A DNA stretch of 64,000 bases from Streptomyces sp. NBC_01591 (GTDB lineage Bacteria; Actinomycetota; Actinomycetes; Streptomycetales; Streptomycetaceae), in assembly GCF_035918155.1 (NCBI RefSeq), contig NZ_CP109327.1:7936001-8000000 (forward strand), in the 5' to 3' direction. A program made the position numbers and the translations under genes. Numbering within the stretch: the first letter of the stretch is position 1; each line of letters opens with the position of its first letter. This document shows, piece by piece, positions 17,172-27,212 of the stretch. The notes beneath the pieces are model-generated. The model searched no databases. It was not told where the DNA came from and saw only the letters and a program-made list of their open reading frames with translations.

Positions 17172-19571
17172 ATGACACCCCTGCTCAGACATAGACCAAC
17201 TCTCCTCGCTCTCCTGCTCCTTGTGATCGGTGCTCTCGTCGCCTGGCCCGTGCCCCATGCCCAGGCCGTCGCGAACACCTCCATCACGATCGACGGCACG
17301 AAACCCGGCCGCACCTTCGACGGGGTCGGGGCGATCAGTGGCGGCGGCGGCAACACCCGGCTGCTCATCGACTATCCGGAGCCGCAGCGCGGCCAGCTGC
17401 TCGACTACCTGTTCAAGCCCGGATACGGGGCCTCCCTGCAACTCCTGAAACTGGAGATCGGCGGCGACACCAACTCCACCGACGGCGCCGAGCCCAGCCA
17501 CGAGCACACCCGCGGGCAGGTGGACTGCGGGGAGGGCTACGAGTGGTGGCTCGCCGAGCAGGCCATGGCCCGCAACCCCGACATCAAACTGGCCGGCCTC
17601 GCCTGGGGCGCCCCGGGATGGATCGGTGGCGGGGACTTCTGGTCCCAGGACACGATCGACTACTACATGTCCTGGTTCGGCTGTGCGAAGAAGCACCACC
17701 TGGACATCGACTACATCGGCGGCTGGAACGAGCGCGGATACAACGCCGACTGGTTCAAGAAGCTCAAGTCCACGCTCACAACGAAGGGTTACGACACGAA
17801 GGTCGTCGCTGCGGAAAGTGGCTGGGACGTGGCCGACGCGCTCAAGAGCGACCCCGAGTTCAACGACGCGGTCGACGTCGTCGGCGTGCACTACCCGTGC
17901 GGCTACCAGACCGACTTCACCTCGTGCCCCAGCACCGACACCGCGCAGAGCCTCGGCAAACCGCTGTGGGCGAGCGAGAACGGATCCCTGGAAACCGACA
18001 CCGGCGCCCCCGCGGTGGCCCGCGCCATCAACCGCGACTACATCGACGGCAAGATGACCGCCTACTTCAACTGGCCGGCCATCGCCGCGCTCTACCCGAA
18101 CCTGTTCTTCTCGACCGACGGCATGTCGATCGCGGCACAGCCCTGGTCAGGTCACTACAGCATCGGCACGACGACCTGGATCACCGCGCACACCGCGCAG
18201 TTCACCAAGCCGGGCTGGCACTACATCGACTCGGCGAGCGGCTATCTCGGCGGTGACCGGGCGAACGGCAGCTACGTCTCGCTGAAGTCGACGAACGACC
18301 GTGACTACTCGACGGTCATCGAGACCGTGGACGCCAAGGAAGACCAGACCGTGAACTTCGCCGTCGGCGGCGGCCTGTCCACCAGCACCGTGCACGTCTG
18401 GTCCACCGACGTGGCGTCGGACAGCACCGCGGACGACTTCGTGCGAGGCGAGGACATCACACCGGCGCAGGACGGCACGTACCGCATGACCCTGAAGCCG
18501 GGCCACGTCTACTCGCTCACCACCACCACGGGCCAGGGCAAGGGCACCGCGAAGGCCCCGGCGGGCGCCGCGATGAAGCTGCCGTACAGCGACACCTTCG
18601 ACAAGCCCGGCGCTACCACCAACGCCACGTACTTCTCCGACATGAACGGCGCCTTCAAGAAGGTGGCCTGCGGTGGCGGCCGCTCCGGCAGCTGCCTGCG
18701 CCAGATGGCGCCGACCGCCCCGATCCGCTGGACCGACGAGCCGTACTACGCCCCGTACTCGTTCATGGGCGACGCCTCGTGGTCCAACTACACGGTCTCC
18801 GCCGATGTCATGCTGGAGAAGTCCGGGAGCGTCGAGCTCCTCGGCCGGCTCGGCATGCAGGGCCGCAACAACAACGGCCTGGACTCCTACCACCTGAGGC
18901 TCGGCGACGACGGCTCCTGGTCGATCGACAAGAGCGACCGGACATGGAAGTACGCGACCCTGGCCAAGGGCAAGACCGACGCCGTGGGCCTGAACACCTG
19001 GCACAAGCTGGCGTTCAAGATGCAGGGCACGACGCTGACGGCGTACCTCGACGGCAGGAAACTCGGCAGCGTGGAGGACTCCACCTTCACCCGCGGCCAG
19101 GCGGGCCTCGGGGTGACCGGCTACCAGACGGACCAGTTCGACAACTTCAAGCTCACCCCGGGCACGGCCCCGAAGCCCAGCACCGGTGCGGTCACCTCCG
19201 GCCTGAGCGGCAAGTGCCTCGACGACGCCCAGGGCGCCACGGCGGACGGAAACCGCATCCAGATCTGGGACTGCAACGGCTCCGACGCGCAGAAGTGGTC
19301 GTCGTACGGCAGCACGCTGCGGCTCGGCGGCCGGGACGGCAAGTGCGTCGAGGCCGACGCCAAGAGCACGCGCAACGGCACCCCGGTCCAGCTCGGGACG
19401 TGCGACGGCCGGGAGAACCAGCGCTGGATATCGCGCTCCGACGGAACCCTCTGGAACGCGGGCTCCGGACGCTGCCTCGACGTCCCGGGCGGCAACGCGG
19501 GCAACGGTGCGGTGCAGTTGGCCCTGTGGGACTGCAACGCCAGGGAGAACCAACGGTGGACGCTGCCCTGA
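17172..19571 (+). CDS. Secreted GH59 beta-galactosidase/galactocerebrosidase with ricin-type lectin domain
   Basis: Extracellular beta-galactosidase of family GH59, 799 aa. Residues 1-37 are a Sec signal peptide. The GH59 domain starts TFDGVGAISGGGGNTRLL and includes the hallmark LKLEIGGDTNSTDG. By family position the acid/base is E187 (GGWNERG) and the nucleophile E269 (WASENGS). A concanavalin-like domain follows (about residues 475-665) and a ricin B/CBM13 lectin forms the C-terminus, with three QxW repeats. It heads a plus-strand group with GH20 and an unassigned Tat protein. Family members remove galactose from galactolipids or galactosylated glycans; the natural substrate here is not known. 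Confidence 0.87.
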   Translation: MTPLLRHRPTLLALLLLVIGALVAWPVPHAQAVANTSITIDGTKPGRTFDGVGAISGGGGNTRLLIDYPEPQRGQLLDYLFKPGYGASLQLLKLEIGGDTNSTDGAEPSHEHTRGQVDCGEGYEWWLAEQAMARNPDIKLAGLAWGAPGWIGGGDFWSQDTIDYYMSWFGCAKKHHLDIDYIGGWNERGYNADWFKKLKSTLTTKGYDTKVVAAESGWDVADALKSDPEFNDAVDVVGVHYPCGYQTDFTSCPSTDTAQSLGKPLWASENGSLETDTGAPAVARAINRDYIDGKMTAYFNWPAIAALYPNLFFSTDGMSIAAQPWSGHYSIGTTTWITAHTAQFTKPGWHYIDSASGYLGGDRANGSYVSLKSTNDRDYSTVIETVDAKEDQTVNFAVGGGLSTSTVHVWSTDVASDSTADDFVRGEDITPAQDGTYRMTLKPGHVYSLTTTTGQGKGTAKAPAGAAMKLPYSDTFDKPGATTNATYFSDMNGAFKKVACGGGRSGSCLRQMAPTAPIRWTDEPYYAPYSFMGDASWSNYTVSADVMLEKSGSVELLGRLGMQGRNNNGLDSYHLRLGDDGSWSIDKSDRTWKYATLAKGKTDAVGLNTWHKLAFKMQGTTLTAYLDGRKLGSVEDSTFTRGQAGLGVTGYQTDQFDNFKLTPGTAPKPSTGAVTSGLSGKCLDDAQGATADGNRIQIWDCNGSDAQKWSSYGSTLRLGGRDGKCVEADAKSTRNGTPVQLGTCDGRENQRWISRSDGTLWNAGSGRCLDVPGGNAGNGAVQLALWDCNARENQRWTLP

Positions 19572-19668
19572 GCCATGGCCGGCACGTGACCGGCGATCCC
19601 CAAGAGCCGCACTCAGAACGCGCACGCACCTCCAGGAACGACCCCATCGAGAATGCTTGGAGCCCGCC

Positions 19669-22020
19669 ATGAGATGTCGCCCGAGACGCCTCGCGTGTCT
19701 GCTCTCCCTGTTCGTCTCCCTACTGGCCCTGACCCTGGCCGTCCCCGTCGCCCCGGCGACCGCCGAATCCGCCGCCGTGAATGCCAGGCCCACGGTGGTA
19801 CCCGCCCTGCAGAAGTGGCAGGGCGGCACAGGCTCCTTCGAGCTGCGTCGGCACAGCCGCATCGTGCTCTTCGGCCGGCCCGGTGACGGCCTGCGCGACC
19901 AAGTGGCCGCGCTCCCGGGTGAGTTGGATCAGGCGGCTGGACGCAAGCTCGCCCTCTCGACCAGGTCCGCGCAGGACGGCGACATCGTCCTCGCCGTCGA
20001 CCCCACGTCGACCGGAGCCGGGGGAGGTGCAGGGTTCAAGAAGGAGGGGTACACCTTCACGGTCACCGACAGGAACGTGCGGATCACCGCACCGACCGCG
20101 AAGGGCGTCTACTACGGCACCCGCACACTGCTGCAGATCCTGCTGCAGGACGACGGTCGTGATTCGGTACCGGTGGGCACCGCGGTCGACTGGCCGAACT
20201 ACAAGGTGCGGGGCCTCAGTCTGGATGTCGGGCGACGCTTCTTCACCGCTGACTTCATCCGCGACTACGTACATCTCATGGGCTGGTTCAAGCTCAACGA
20301 ACTCCAACTGCACCTGAACGACAACGGGTTCAAGGGCGACGGGTCCTGGAGCGACGTCCAGGCCGGCTTCCGGCTCAAGTCCGACAACCCCGAACTGGCC
20401 GGCCTTGCCTCGAAGGACGGGGCCTACGACCGGCGCGACTGGGACTCCTTCGAGGACACCGCCGCCGTCAACGGCGTCACGATCATCCCCGAGATCGACG
20501 CTCCCGCCCACTCGTTGGCGTTCACCCGGTTCCGGCCGTCACTGGGTCTGAACAACGGCGACTCCGACCATCTGGACCTGTCGAAGCCCGAGACCACCAC
20601 GTTCATGAAGTCGGTCTTCGACGAGTTCGTCCCCTGGTTCCGTAGCCCGGACGTGCACTTCGGCGCCGACGAGTACACGGTCGACAAGCCCCGCTACAAG
20701 ACCTACTTCAACGAGATGGCGGCGCACATCCGCGCGCTCGGGAAGCATCCGCGGGCCTGGGGCAGCCTGTCCGTGATGGCGTCCGACACCGACGGCTACG
20801 ACCGCGACGTCACCCTCAACAGCTGGAACAACCAGTGGTACGGGCCGCACGCCGCGAAGCGGGACGGCTATTCCTTCATCAACACCAATGACGCGCTGCT
20901 CTACATCGTTCCGTTCGCGAACTACTACCACGGGCGAGGACTTGACGGTAAGTACCTCTACGACGAGTGGGAACCCAACGTCTTCCCGGGCGGCCAGAGC
21001 GTCGAACCCCAGGACCCCCAACTCCTCGGCGCCATGTCCGCCGTCTGGAACGACCTGACCGAAGCCTCCTACGGCGAACTGGACGTCCACGGGCTGGTCG
21101 AGCCCACGTTCGGCGTGCTGGCCCAGAAGATGTGGAGCGGTGCCTCGTCGGGTGTGCCGTACGACTCCTTCCTCGGGACCGTGCGCAGGCTCGGCGTCGG
21201 CACCGGACTGACCAAGGTTGCCACGACCCTGGCCACCCCGGCCAACAGCGAACTGAGCCTGGGCCGACCGGCGACCGCCTCCGAGGGCAAGGCCGGCGCG
21301 GCGTTCGACGGCGTAGGGACCACCAAGTGGGAGAGCGGCCCGGGAGACGACGCCTGGCTCCGCGTGGATCTCGGCCGGCCGGAGACCGTCAGCAAGGTCG
21401 AGCTGGACTGGGCACCCGCGTACGGGCGCGACTACGCGATCCAGGTGTCCGGGAACGGCACGGGCTGGACCATGGTCGCCGCGCGCACGGACCGGACATC
21501 CGCGGGTTCCGACACGCTCACCTTCGATCCGGTCACGGCCCGGCACATACGCGTCGTCGGCACCGAGGCGGCCCGCAAGCAGGACGGATACGCGCTGTGG
21601 AGCATGCGCGTGTTCGACGCCCCCGACCTCGCGCTGCATCGGCCGACCACGGCCTCGTCGTCCGAAGTGCCCAGTCTGGGACCGGAGAACGCCACCGACG
21701 GGGACGGGAGGACCCGATGGGCCAGTGCCTACCGGGACGACGAGTGGATCCAGGTGGACCTCGGCCGTGCGCAGACCGTCCGGCGCGTCCTGCTCGACTG
21801 GGAGACGGCATCCGCGGCGGACTACGACATCCAGGTCTCCGACGACGCGGAGCACTGGACGACGGCCGCCACCGCCAGGGGCAAGCCGTCGGGCGCGCGC
21901 GTCGACGAACTCACCTTCGCGCCGGTGACAGCCCGATACGTGCGTATGCAAGGGGTCAAGCGCACGTCGCCCTTCGGCTATTCGCTCTGGCGCTTCGAGG
22001 CCCGGACCACGAGCCCGTGA
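19669..22020 (+). CDS. Secreted GH20 beta-N-acetylhexosaminidase with two F5/8C (CBM32-like) domains
   Basis: Extracellular exo-hexosaminidase, 783 aa from the ATG at 19669 (GGAG seven bases upstream; a longer frame before it overlaps the GH59 3' end and lacks a signal peptide). After a signal peptide, residues about 40-150 form the GH20b alpha/beta domain and residues 155-520 the catalytic barrel. The paired acid residues HFGADEYT place D334 and E335 at the substrate-assisted catalytic site. Two galactose-binding-like discoidin domains follow, each with the LAL-RP-A start and a WxxVDLG core. It should remove terminal GlcNAc or GalNAc from glycans beside the neighbouring galactosidases. Confidence 0.9.
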   Translation: MRCRPRRLACLLSLFVSLLALTLAVPVAPATAESAAVNARPTVVPALQKWQGGTGSFELRRHSRIVLFGRPGDGLRDQVAALPGELDQAAGRKLALSTRSAQDGDIVLAVDPTSTGAGGGAGFKKEGYTFTVTDRNVRITAPTAKGVYYGTRTLLQILLQDDGRDSVPVGTAVDWPNYKVRGLSLDVGRRFFTADFIRDYVHLMGWFKLNELQLHLNDNGFKGDGSWSDVQAGFRLKSDNPELAGLASKDGAYDRRDWDSFEDTAAVNGVTIIPEIDAPAHSLAFTRFRPSLGLNNGDSDHLDLSKPETTTFMKSVFDEFVPWFRSPDVHFGADEYTVDKPRYKTYFNEMAAHIRALGKHPRAWGSLSVMASDTDGYDRDVTLNSWNNQWYGPHAAKRDGYSFINTNDALLYIVPFANYYHGRGLDGKYLYDEWEPNVFPGGQSVEPQDPQLLGAMSAVWNDLTEASYGELDVHGLVEPTFGVLAQKMWSGASSGVPYDSFLGTVRRLGVGTGLTKVATTLATPANSELSLGRPATASEGKAGAAFDGVGTTKWESGPGDDAWLRVDLGRPETVSKVELDWAPAYGRDYAIQVSGNGTGWTMVAARTDRTSAGSDTLTFDPVTARHIRVVGTEAARKQDGYALWSMRVFDAPDLALHRPTTASSSEVPSLGPENATDGDGRTRWASAYRDDEWIQVDLGRAQTVRRVLLDWETASAADYDIQVSDDAEHWTTAATARGKPSGARVDELTFAPVTARYVRMQGVKRTSPFGYSLWRFEARTTSP

Positions 22021-22057
22021 TCACCACCGATACCGAACAGAACAACATGGAGGACGC

Positions 22058-24427
22058 ATGGACAGGCGGAGTTTCCTGATCGCCGGTGGTGTGAGTTCGC
22101 TGGCGACGATCGCCCTGCCGGCGCCGGCCGAGCCGGCGTTCGCAGCACAGGAACCCAAGGCACTGCGGATCAAGGCGGGATTCCTGGCGATAGGCCTCGA
22201 CCAGACGGGCCGGGTGACCAGCCTGGTGGACCTGCGCAACGGAACGGACTACGCGGCCGAGGGCAGAACGGAGCCCCTGGTGTCGGTCGTCCTGGAGGAC
22301 GGAAAGCAGGAAGCCCCGACTCAGGTGCAGGTGTCGCGGCGGGATTCGCGGGTGCTGGTGTTCAGCAGCGACAAGGCGATCGTCGAGGTGAAGGTCGTCG
22401 CGCATGCCACGTACGCGACGCTGGAAGTCGTCGGCCTGGACACTGCGTCGGGGGTGGAGGTGCAGACGCTGCTGTGGGGGCCGCTCGCGGTGCGCGCCAA
22501 CCAGACGGTCGGTGAAGGTGTCGGCGTGGTCGGCGACAGCCGCTTCGTGTTCGGCATCCACCCGCTCAACGACAAGACCATCGGCGCCTGGCCCAGGGAG
22601 TTCGCCTCGTTCGGGTTCGGCGCGGACGTCGAGTCCAGGCCGTACGGGCAGAGCGGGACGCAGAACGACTGGAGCGCCGCGGCGAAGACGTCGTGGGGCA
22701 GCATCCTGCGCGCCTACACCTACGACTACACCAAGGCCCGGATCCGGGACGGCCAGATCCCGACCGGCCCGCTCGCTGGAGCGGAAGGGAAGATCGTCGG
22801 GTCGAAGCTCGCGGTGTACGGCAGCGCACCCGATCTCGTGCTCACCGTGCTCAGCCAGGTCGCGCAGCGGGAGGACCTGCCGTACCCGACGATCAACGGG
22901 CAGTGGCAGAAGGTGGCCGAGGCGACCCGGCAGCCGTTCCTGGTGCTGCACGACCTGAGTGCCACGAACCTGGCCGCCGCCGTCGAGTTCGCCCAGCAGG
23001 CGGGGATCAAGAATGTCTACTCGGTGGAGGGCGCCGCAGGCCCCTGGAAGTCCACCGGCCACTACCGGTTCAACAGCAACTTCGGTGGTTCCGACGCCGT
23101 CGCGACCCGGATGGCGACGACCGCTGCCGCGAGCGGAGTGCGGCTCGGCGTGCACACCCTGTCCAACTTCATAGCCTCCAACGACCCCTATGTCGTACCG
23201 GCACCGGCCGACAAGCGGTTCACGACCGGCAAGACCGTGAAGCTGACCCGCCCCCTCGCCGCGGCCGACACGACCCTGTACGCCGCTGGTGACTCGGGCG
23301 GCGGCGGGTATGTCCTGGGCCGCCGGCTGCGGCTCGGAGACGAGTTCGTCACGTTCTCCGGTGCGACCCAAGTCGGCGACGGCGAATGGCAGTTCACCGA
23401 CGTCAAGCGCGCACAATGGGGAACCCTCGCGGCGTCCTACCCGCAGGGAGCCGACGCCACCCGGATCGCCGAGAACCAGTACGGCGGCGCACGAGGCGAC
23501 CTGCCCATCGTCGATGAGATAGCCACCCGCCTTGCCACGGTGTGCAACACCACCGGCATCAGGAACATCTCGTTCGACGGACTGGAGGAGGTGTCCTGGA
23601 ACGGCTGGGGCGGGCAGGGCTATGCGCACATGATCAACGGTTTCCGCCGTCAGCTCGCGTCGCAGGACGGCTTCATCGCCGAAGCCTCCAACCCGTCGTC
23701 CAACTCCTGGCACGCTCAGTCGCGCGTCAGCTGGGGCGGCATCGGCTGGTCCGACTCCAACTACGACCAGGTGGCCAGGAACGTTACCTTCTACCGCGCC
23801 AACTACCTTCCGCTCATGGGAGGGTCACTCCCGATCGGAGGCGACACGAAGACGCTCGACGTCGAGACGAACCTCGCGCGCGGCGCGTCCCTCGGCGTCA
23901 ACTTCGGCTGGTTCGAGACGAGCATGGGCAGCCTGTCCAAGGGCCCCAACAGCAAGGCGATCTTCGCCGCCGTCAGGATCTGGAACGCGGCGATCGCGTC
24001 CGGTGCGTTCACCCCCGCTCAGCAGCAGCTCATGGCGGACCAGGGCAAGAACTGGCACCTCGGTGAGGAGACCGCGGGCAAGCGCTGGACGCTGCAGGAG
24101 ATGGACGCGGACGGCAATCCGGTCGGCACGGCGCAGACGGTGGAGGCGCCGAAGCCCGGCTTCATCACACCCGAGCCGACCGAGGGGCGCGTGGGGGAGC
24201 TGTACGCGTTCAAGGTCACCTCCAGCACACCGCAGACCGTCCGGTACGAGATCACGTCCGGCAGCCTCCCGGCCGGGCTGAGCCTCAACAAGGACACCGG
24301 CGGGATCACCGGAGTCCCCGCCAAGTCCGGCGCCAGGGCCTTCACCGTCACGGCCCGCAACGGCGACGGCGTTCCCGACGCGGCAGTGCGGTACCGACTG
24401 AACGTCACTACAGCTCAGGCTAGTTGA
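22058..24427 (+). CDS. Tat-exported putative carbohydrate-active protein, unassigned family (paralogue 1)
   Basis: 789-aa protein with a twin-arginine signal (MDRRSFLIAGG ... AFA). I do not recognise the main domain. Residues about 35-200 look like a mutarotase-type beta-sandwich (GFLAIGLDQTGRVTSLVDL) as found before several glycosidase barrels. Residues 290-660 alternate beta strands and helices like a barrel, with HTLSNFIASNDPY, then an inserted beta-rich module (LRLGDEFVTFSG), then IVDEIATRLATVCN and SFDGLEE. The aspartate of SFDGLE resembles glycosidase nucleophile contexts such as GH29 FDG, but this is only inference. The last 90 residues are a putative Ig-like (He_PIG) domain ending in LPAGLSLNKDTGGITGVP. 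It follows the GH20 gene by 37 nt and is convergent with a paralogue. Confidence 0.7.
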   Translation: MDRRSFLIAGGVSSLATIALPAPAEPAFAAQEPKALRIKAGFLAIGLDQTGRVTSLVDLRNGTDYAAEGRTEPLVSVVLEDGKQEAPTQVQVSRRDSRVLVFSSDKAIVEVKVVAHATYATLEVVGLDTASGVEVQTLLWGPLAVRANQTVGEGVGVVGDSRFVFGIHPLNDKTIGAWPREFASFGFGADVESRPYGQSGTQNDWSAAAKTSWGSILRAYTYDYTKARIRDGQIPTGPLAGAEGKIVGSKLAVYGSAPDLVLTVLSQVAQREDLPYPTINGQWQKVAEATRQPFLVLHDLSATNLAAAVEFAQQAGIKNVYSVEGAAGPWKSTGHYRFNSNFGGSDAVATRMATTAAASGVRLGVHTLSNFIASNDPYVVPAPADKRFTTGKTVKLTRPLAAADTTLYAAGDSGGGGYVLGRRLRLGDEFVTFSGATQVGDGEWQFTDVKRAQWGTLAASYPQGADATRIAENQYGGARGDLPIVDEIATRLATVCNTTGIRNISFDGLEEVSWNGWGGQGYAHMINGFRRQLASQDGFIAEASNPSSNSWHAQSRVSWGGIGWSDSNYDQVARNVTFYRANYLPLMGGSLPIGGDTKTLDVETNLARGASLGVNFGWFETSMGSLSKGPNSKAIFAAVRIWNAAIASGAFTPAQQQLMADQGKNWHLGEETAGKRWTLQEMDADGNPVGTAQTVEAPKPGFITPEPTEGRVGELYAFKVTSSTPQTVRYEITSGSLPAGLSLNKDTGGITGVPAKSGARAFTVTARNGDGVPDAAVRYRLNVTTAQAS

Positions 24428-24448
24428 CGACCGCGCAGGGGTAGTCAG

Positions 24449-24501
24449 AAGGCCGCTCTCTCCACGACGGACACGATGTCCACGGTGGAGAGAGCGGCCT
24501 T
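24449..24501. terminator. Bidirectional terminator between the two convergent paralogues
   Basis: A perfect 17-bp inverted repeat, aaggccgctctctccac and its complement, separated by 19 nt. It sits between the stop of the plus-strand gene (24427) and the stop of the minus-strand gene (24522). Confidence 0.9.
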
Positions 24502-24521
24502 CGCATGTCACAGGGCCGTGC

Positions 24522-26900
24522 TCACGGCCTGGTCGTCACCTTGTACGTGATCGCGGCGTCGGCCACGCTCCCGCCGTTGCGGGCGGTGACGGTGAACTTG
24601 CTGGTGCCCGTGGTGGTGGGCACGCCCGTGATGCCGCCGGTGTCCTTGTTGAGGTCGAGTCCGGCCGGAAGCCTGCCGGACGTGATCTCGTAGCGGACGG
24701 TCCGCGGCGTGCTCGACGTCACCTTGAACGCGTACAGCACACCGGCCTTGGCATCCGGCGGCTCCGGCGTGGTGAAGCCCGGCGTCGGGGCCTTGACCTG
24801 CTGCGGCTCACCGATCGGCTGACCGGACGCGTCCACCTGCTGCAGCGACCATTCCTGTTGCGGGGTCACCTCGCTCAGGTGCCAATGCTGGTCCGCGGCG
24901 CCGAGCTGCTTCTTCTGATCCAGGGTGAACGCGCCCGCGCCGCGCGCGGACTCCCACGTGCTGACGGCTTGGAGGAGAGCGGCGGTGTTCGCTCCGGAGT
25001 CGAGACTCTGCACGCTGGTCTCGAAGTTGACGCCGGCGTCCAGGGACGCCGCGCGCGCCATGGTGACCTCGATGGTCTGCAGGTTGTCGTTGCCGGAGAA
25101 GCCCTGCTGGCCCATCATCCCGGGCAGGTAGTTGGCCCGGTAGAACGTGTTGCTCCGGAGGAGCTGGGCGTAGTCCGTCACGCCGATCTCGCCCCAGCTG
25201 GCCCGGGACTGGGCGTCCCAGGTGTTGGACGCGAGGTTGCTGCACTCGGTGATGAACTCCTTGGAGTCCAGCTGCCGGTAGACGCCGTTGACCAGGCGTG
25301 CGAAGCCGTAACCGCCCCATCCGTTGTAGCCCGCCGATTCGAGGCCGTCGTAGGACGTGGCCCGGACGCCGGTGTCGTTGTAGGCCGTGGCCAGACGGGC
25401 CGCGATCTCGTCGATGATCGGCAGCCCGCCGATCGCGCCGCCGTAGCCGTTCTGGATGAGCCGGGCGGCACGGGTCCCGGCCGGACAGGGCTGCGCGGAC
25501 GAACCCCACTGGGCCCGCGCCAGGCCGCTGACCTGCCATTCGCCGTCGCTGACCTTCGTGACGGTGCCATAGGTGAGCAACTCGTCGCCGATACGCAGCC
25601 GTTGACCGTCGACGCCGGGTCCGAGCGCGCCGTCGTCGTCCACGTACAGCGTGGTGTCCGAGCTGCCGAGCGGGCGGGTCAGCTCGACGCTTCCGCCGAG
25701 CGCGAGCCGCGGATCGGCCGGGGCCTTCACATACGGGTCGTGGGCGTCGATGAAGTCGGACAGGGTGTGCACGCCGACCTCGGTGTTCTCCTTCGCCGCC
25801 GTGGCCACCAACTGGGCCGCCGCCGCGTCGGATCCGCCGAACGCGCTGTTGAACCGGTAGTGCCCGTGCGACGCCCAGGGGCCGTCGCCGGAGATGGCGT
25901 AGATGTTCCTGACCCCGGCCTGTCGGGCGTACCGGCCGGCGGCGGTGACATTGGTCGTATTGAGGTCGTGGATCCAGAAGTGGGACTGCGACGTGCGCTG
26001 GGCCGCCTTCTGCCACTGTCCGTCTAGGGTCGGGTACGCCTGCCCGTGCTCCTTGGCGATATGACTCAGCACGGTGAGGGCGAGATCCGGGGCACTGCCG
26101 AACAGCGCGATCTTCGACCCGACGATCCGGCCGTCCGGCGCGGGCAGCGGACCGAGCGGGATCGAGTACCCGTTGGTGCGCTGCCGGACCCGGACGCGGC
26201 TGTAGTCATAGGTGGCGGCGCGCAGCATGCTGCCCCACGTCGTCTTCGCCGCGACATTGCTCGCCAGCCACTCGTCCTTCGCGCCGGTCTGCAGGCCGTA
26301 CGGATTCCAGACGAGATCCGGGCCGAACCCGTAGGCCAAGTGCTCGTTCGGCCACCCGCCCACGGTCTTGTCGTTGAGCGGACGGACTCCCAGCAGGAAC
26401 TCGCCGTCCGTGACCACGCCGGCGGTCTCACCGATCGTCCGGGCCAGCTTCGTCGGCAGCGGGCCCCACAGCAGCGTCTGCACATCCACACCCTGCGCGG
26501 CCGTCAGACCGACGACCTCGAGTGTGGTGTGCGTCGGGAATCCGACGACCTTCACCTCGATCGTCACCTTCTCGCCGCTGAACACCAGCACGCGCCGGTC
26601 GCGCGGCGAGACCTTCATCTCGGCAGGCACCTCATGTCTGCCGTCGGCCACCACACTGACCAGCGGCACCGAGGTGCCCGCTGCCAGATGGTCGGTGCCG
26701 CTGCGCAGATCCACCAGGCTGGTCACCCGGCCGAAGGCGCTGACACCCAGCGACAGGAAGCCCGCGGTGATGCGCTGCGATCGGGATGCCGCATCGCCGG
26801 CAGCCGGCACGGCTTGAGCCGGAGCGGCGGTGAGTGCCGTCGTCCCCATCACCGTGATCGAGCCCAGGCCACTGACGGCCAGGAAACGCCGCCTGTCCAT
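24522..26900 (-). CDS. Tat-exported putative carbohydrate-active protein, unassigned family (paralogue 2)
   Basis: 792-aa paralogue of the 22058-24427 product, aligned along its whole length. The ATG follows a strong AAGGAGG. The Tat signal is MDRRRFLAVSG ... PAQA. The mutarotase-like N-terminal domain, the barrel-like core (HTLSDFIDAHDPY, IIDEIAARLATAYN, SYDGLES), the inserted beta module (LRIGDELLTYG) and the C-terminal Ig-like domain are all kept. Differences cluster in loops. The gene is transcribed divergently from the sugar ABC importer at 27324 and shares its regulatory region. Function is not known; the conserved FDGLE/YDGLE and GWGG motifs are the first places to look for the active site. 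Confidence 0.7.
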   Translation of the reverse strand: MDRRRFLAVSGLGSITVMGTTALTAAPAQAVPAAGDAASRSQRITAGFLSLGVSAFGRVTSLVDLRSGTDHLAAGTSVPLVSVVADGRHEVPAEMKVSPRDRRVLVFSGEKVTIEVKVVGFPTHTTLEVVGLTAAQGVDVQTLLWGPLPTKLARTIGETAGVVTDGEFLLGVRPLNDKTVGGWPNEHLAYGFGPDLVWNPYGLQTGAKDEWLASNVAAKTTWGSMLRAATYDYSRVRVRQRTNGYSIPLGPLPAPDGRIVGSKIALFGSAPDLALTVLSHIAKEHGQAYPTLDGQWQKAAQRTSQSHFWIHDLNTTNVTAAGRYARQAGVRNIYAISGDGPWASHGHYRFNSAFGGSDAAAAQLVATAAKENTEVGVHTLSDFIDAHDPYVKAPADPRLALGGSVELTRPLGSSDTTLYVDDDGALGPGVDGQRLRIGDELLTYGTVTKVSDGEWQVSGLARAQWGSSAQPCPAGTRAARLIQNGYGGAIGGLPIIDEIAARLATAYNDTGVRATSYDGLESAGYNGWGGYGFARLVNGVYRQLDSKEFITECSNLASNTWDAQSRASWGEIGVTDYAQLLRSNTFYRANYLPGMMGQQGFSGNDNLQTIEVTMARAASLDAGVNFETSVQSLDSGANTAALLQAVSTWESARGAGAFTLDQKKQLGAADQHWHLSEVTPQQEWSLQQVDASGQPIGEPQQVKAPTPGFTTPEPPDAKAGVLYAFKVTSSTPRTVRYEITSGRLPAGLDLNKDTGGITGVPTTTGTSKFTVTARNGGSVADAAITYKVTTRP

Positions 26901-27138
26901 AGTTCCTCCTTGGTGTAGCGAATCTCGACGGAGCGTGCATGTGCTGATCGGTTGCGCAAGCGCGGTGTCACCTAAATAGTTCGGACTCTTCTGCGAGGGT
27001 GGGAGGCAAGGCGACTACGGGCACCGACGCTTCCGCGGTCTCAGCAGGAAGAGAAATTCCTTGCCCCTTGTGGGTAGACGCCCAGCACAAGTGCGATCTA
27101 GCGTGCAGCTGACCGCGGAGCCAGTCAAGGCTTAGTTA

Positions 27139-27172
27139 GGATCTATATCTTCCACATGTGGAAAATAGATCC
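27139..27172. promoter_or_regulatory. Nested palindrome, candidate operator of the sugar importer
   Basis: A perfect 14-bp palindrome TTCCACATGTGGAA (27150-27163) is enclosed by a second inverted repeat, GGATCTAT (27139-27146) and ATAGATCC (27165-27172). It ends 11 nt before the -35 box. The inner palindrome is absent from the second copy of this regulatory region. Confidence 0.6.
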
Positions 27173-27182
27173 CTTTCATCTC

Positions 27183-27212
27183 TTGACAGTGTCGCGAGCA
27201 CGCTTCGATACT
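27183..27212 (+). promoter_or_regulatory. Promoter of the sugar ABC importer
   Basis: TTGACA at 27183-27188, 18-nt spacer, GATACT at 27207-27212; about 110 nt before the lipoprotein start. The same pair with the same spacing occurs in the duplicate region at 52216. Confidence 0.65.

Noticed and set aside
18147..19862. 571-aa minus-strand frame across GH59
   Set aside because: Shadow of GH59, which has a signal peptide, catalytic residues and lectin repeats on the plus strand.
21956..23713. 585-aa minus-strand frame across the first unassigned Tat gene
   Set aside because: The plus-strand protein has a paralogue conserved in sequence; the antisense frame does not.
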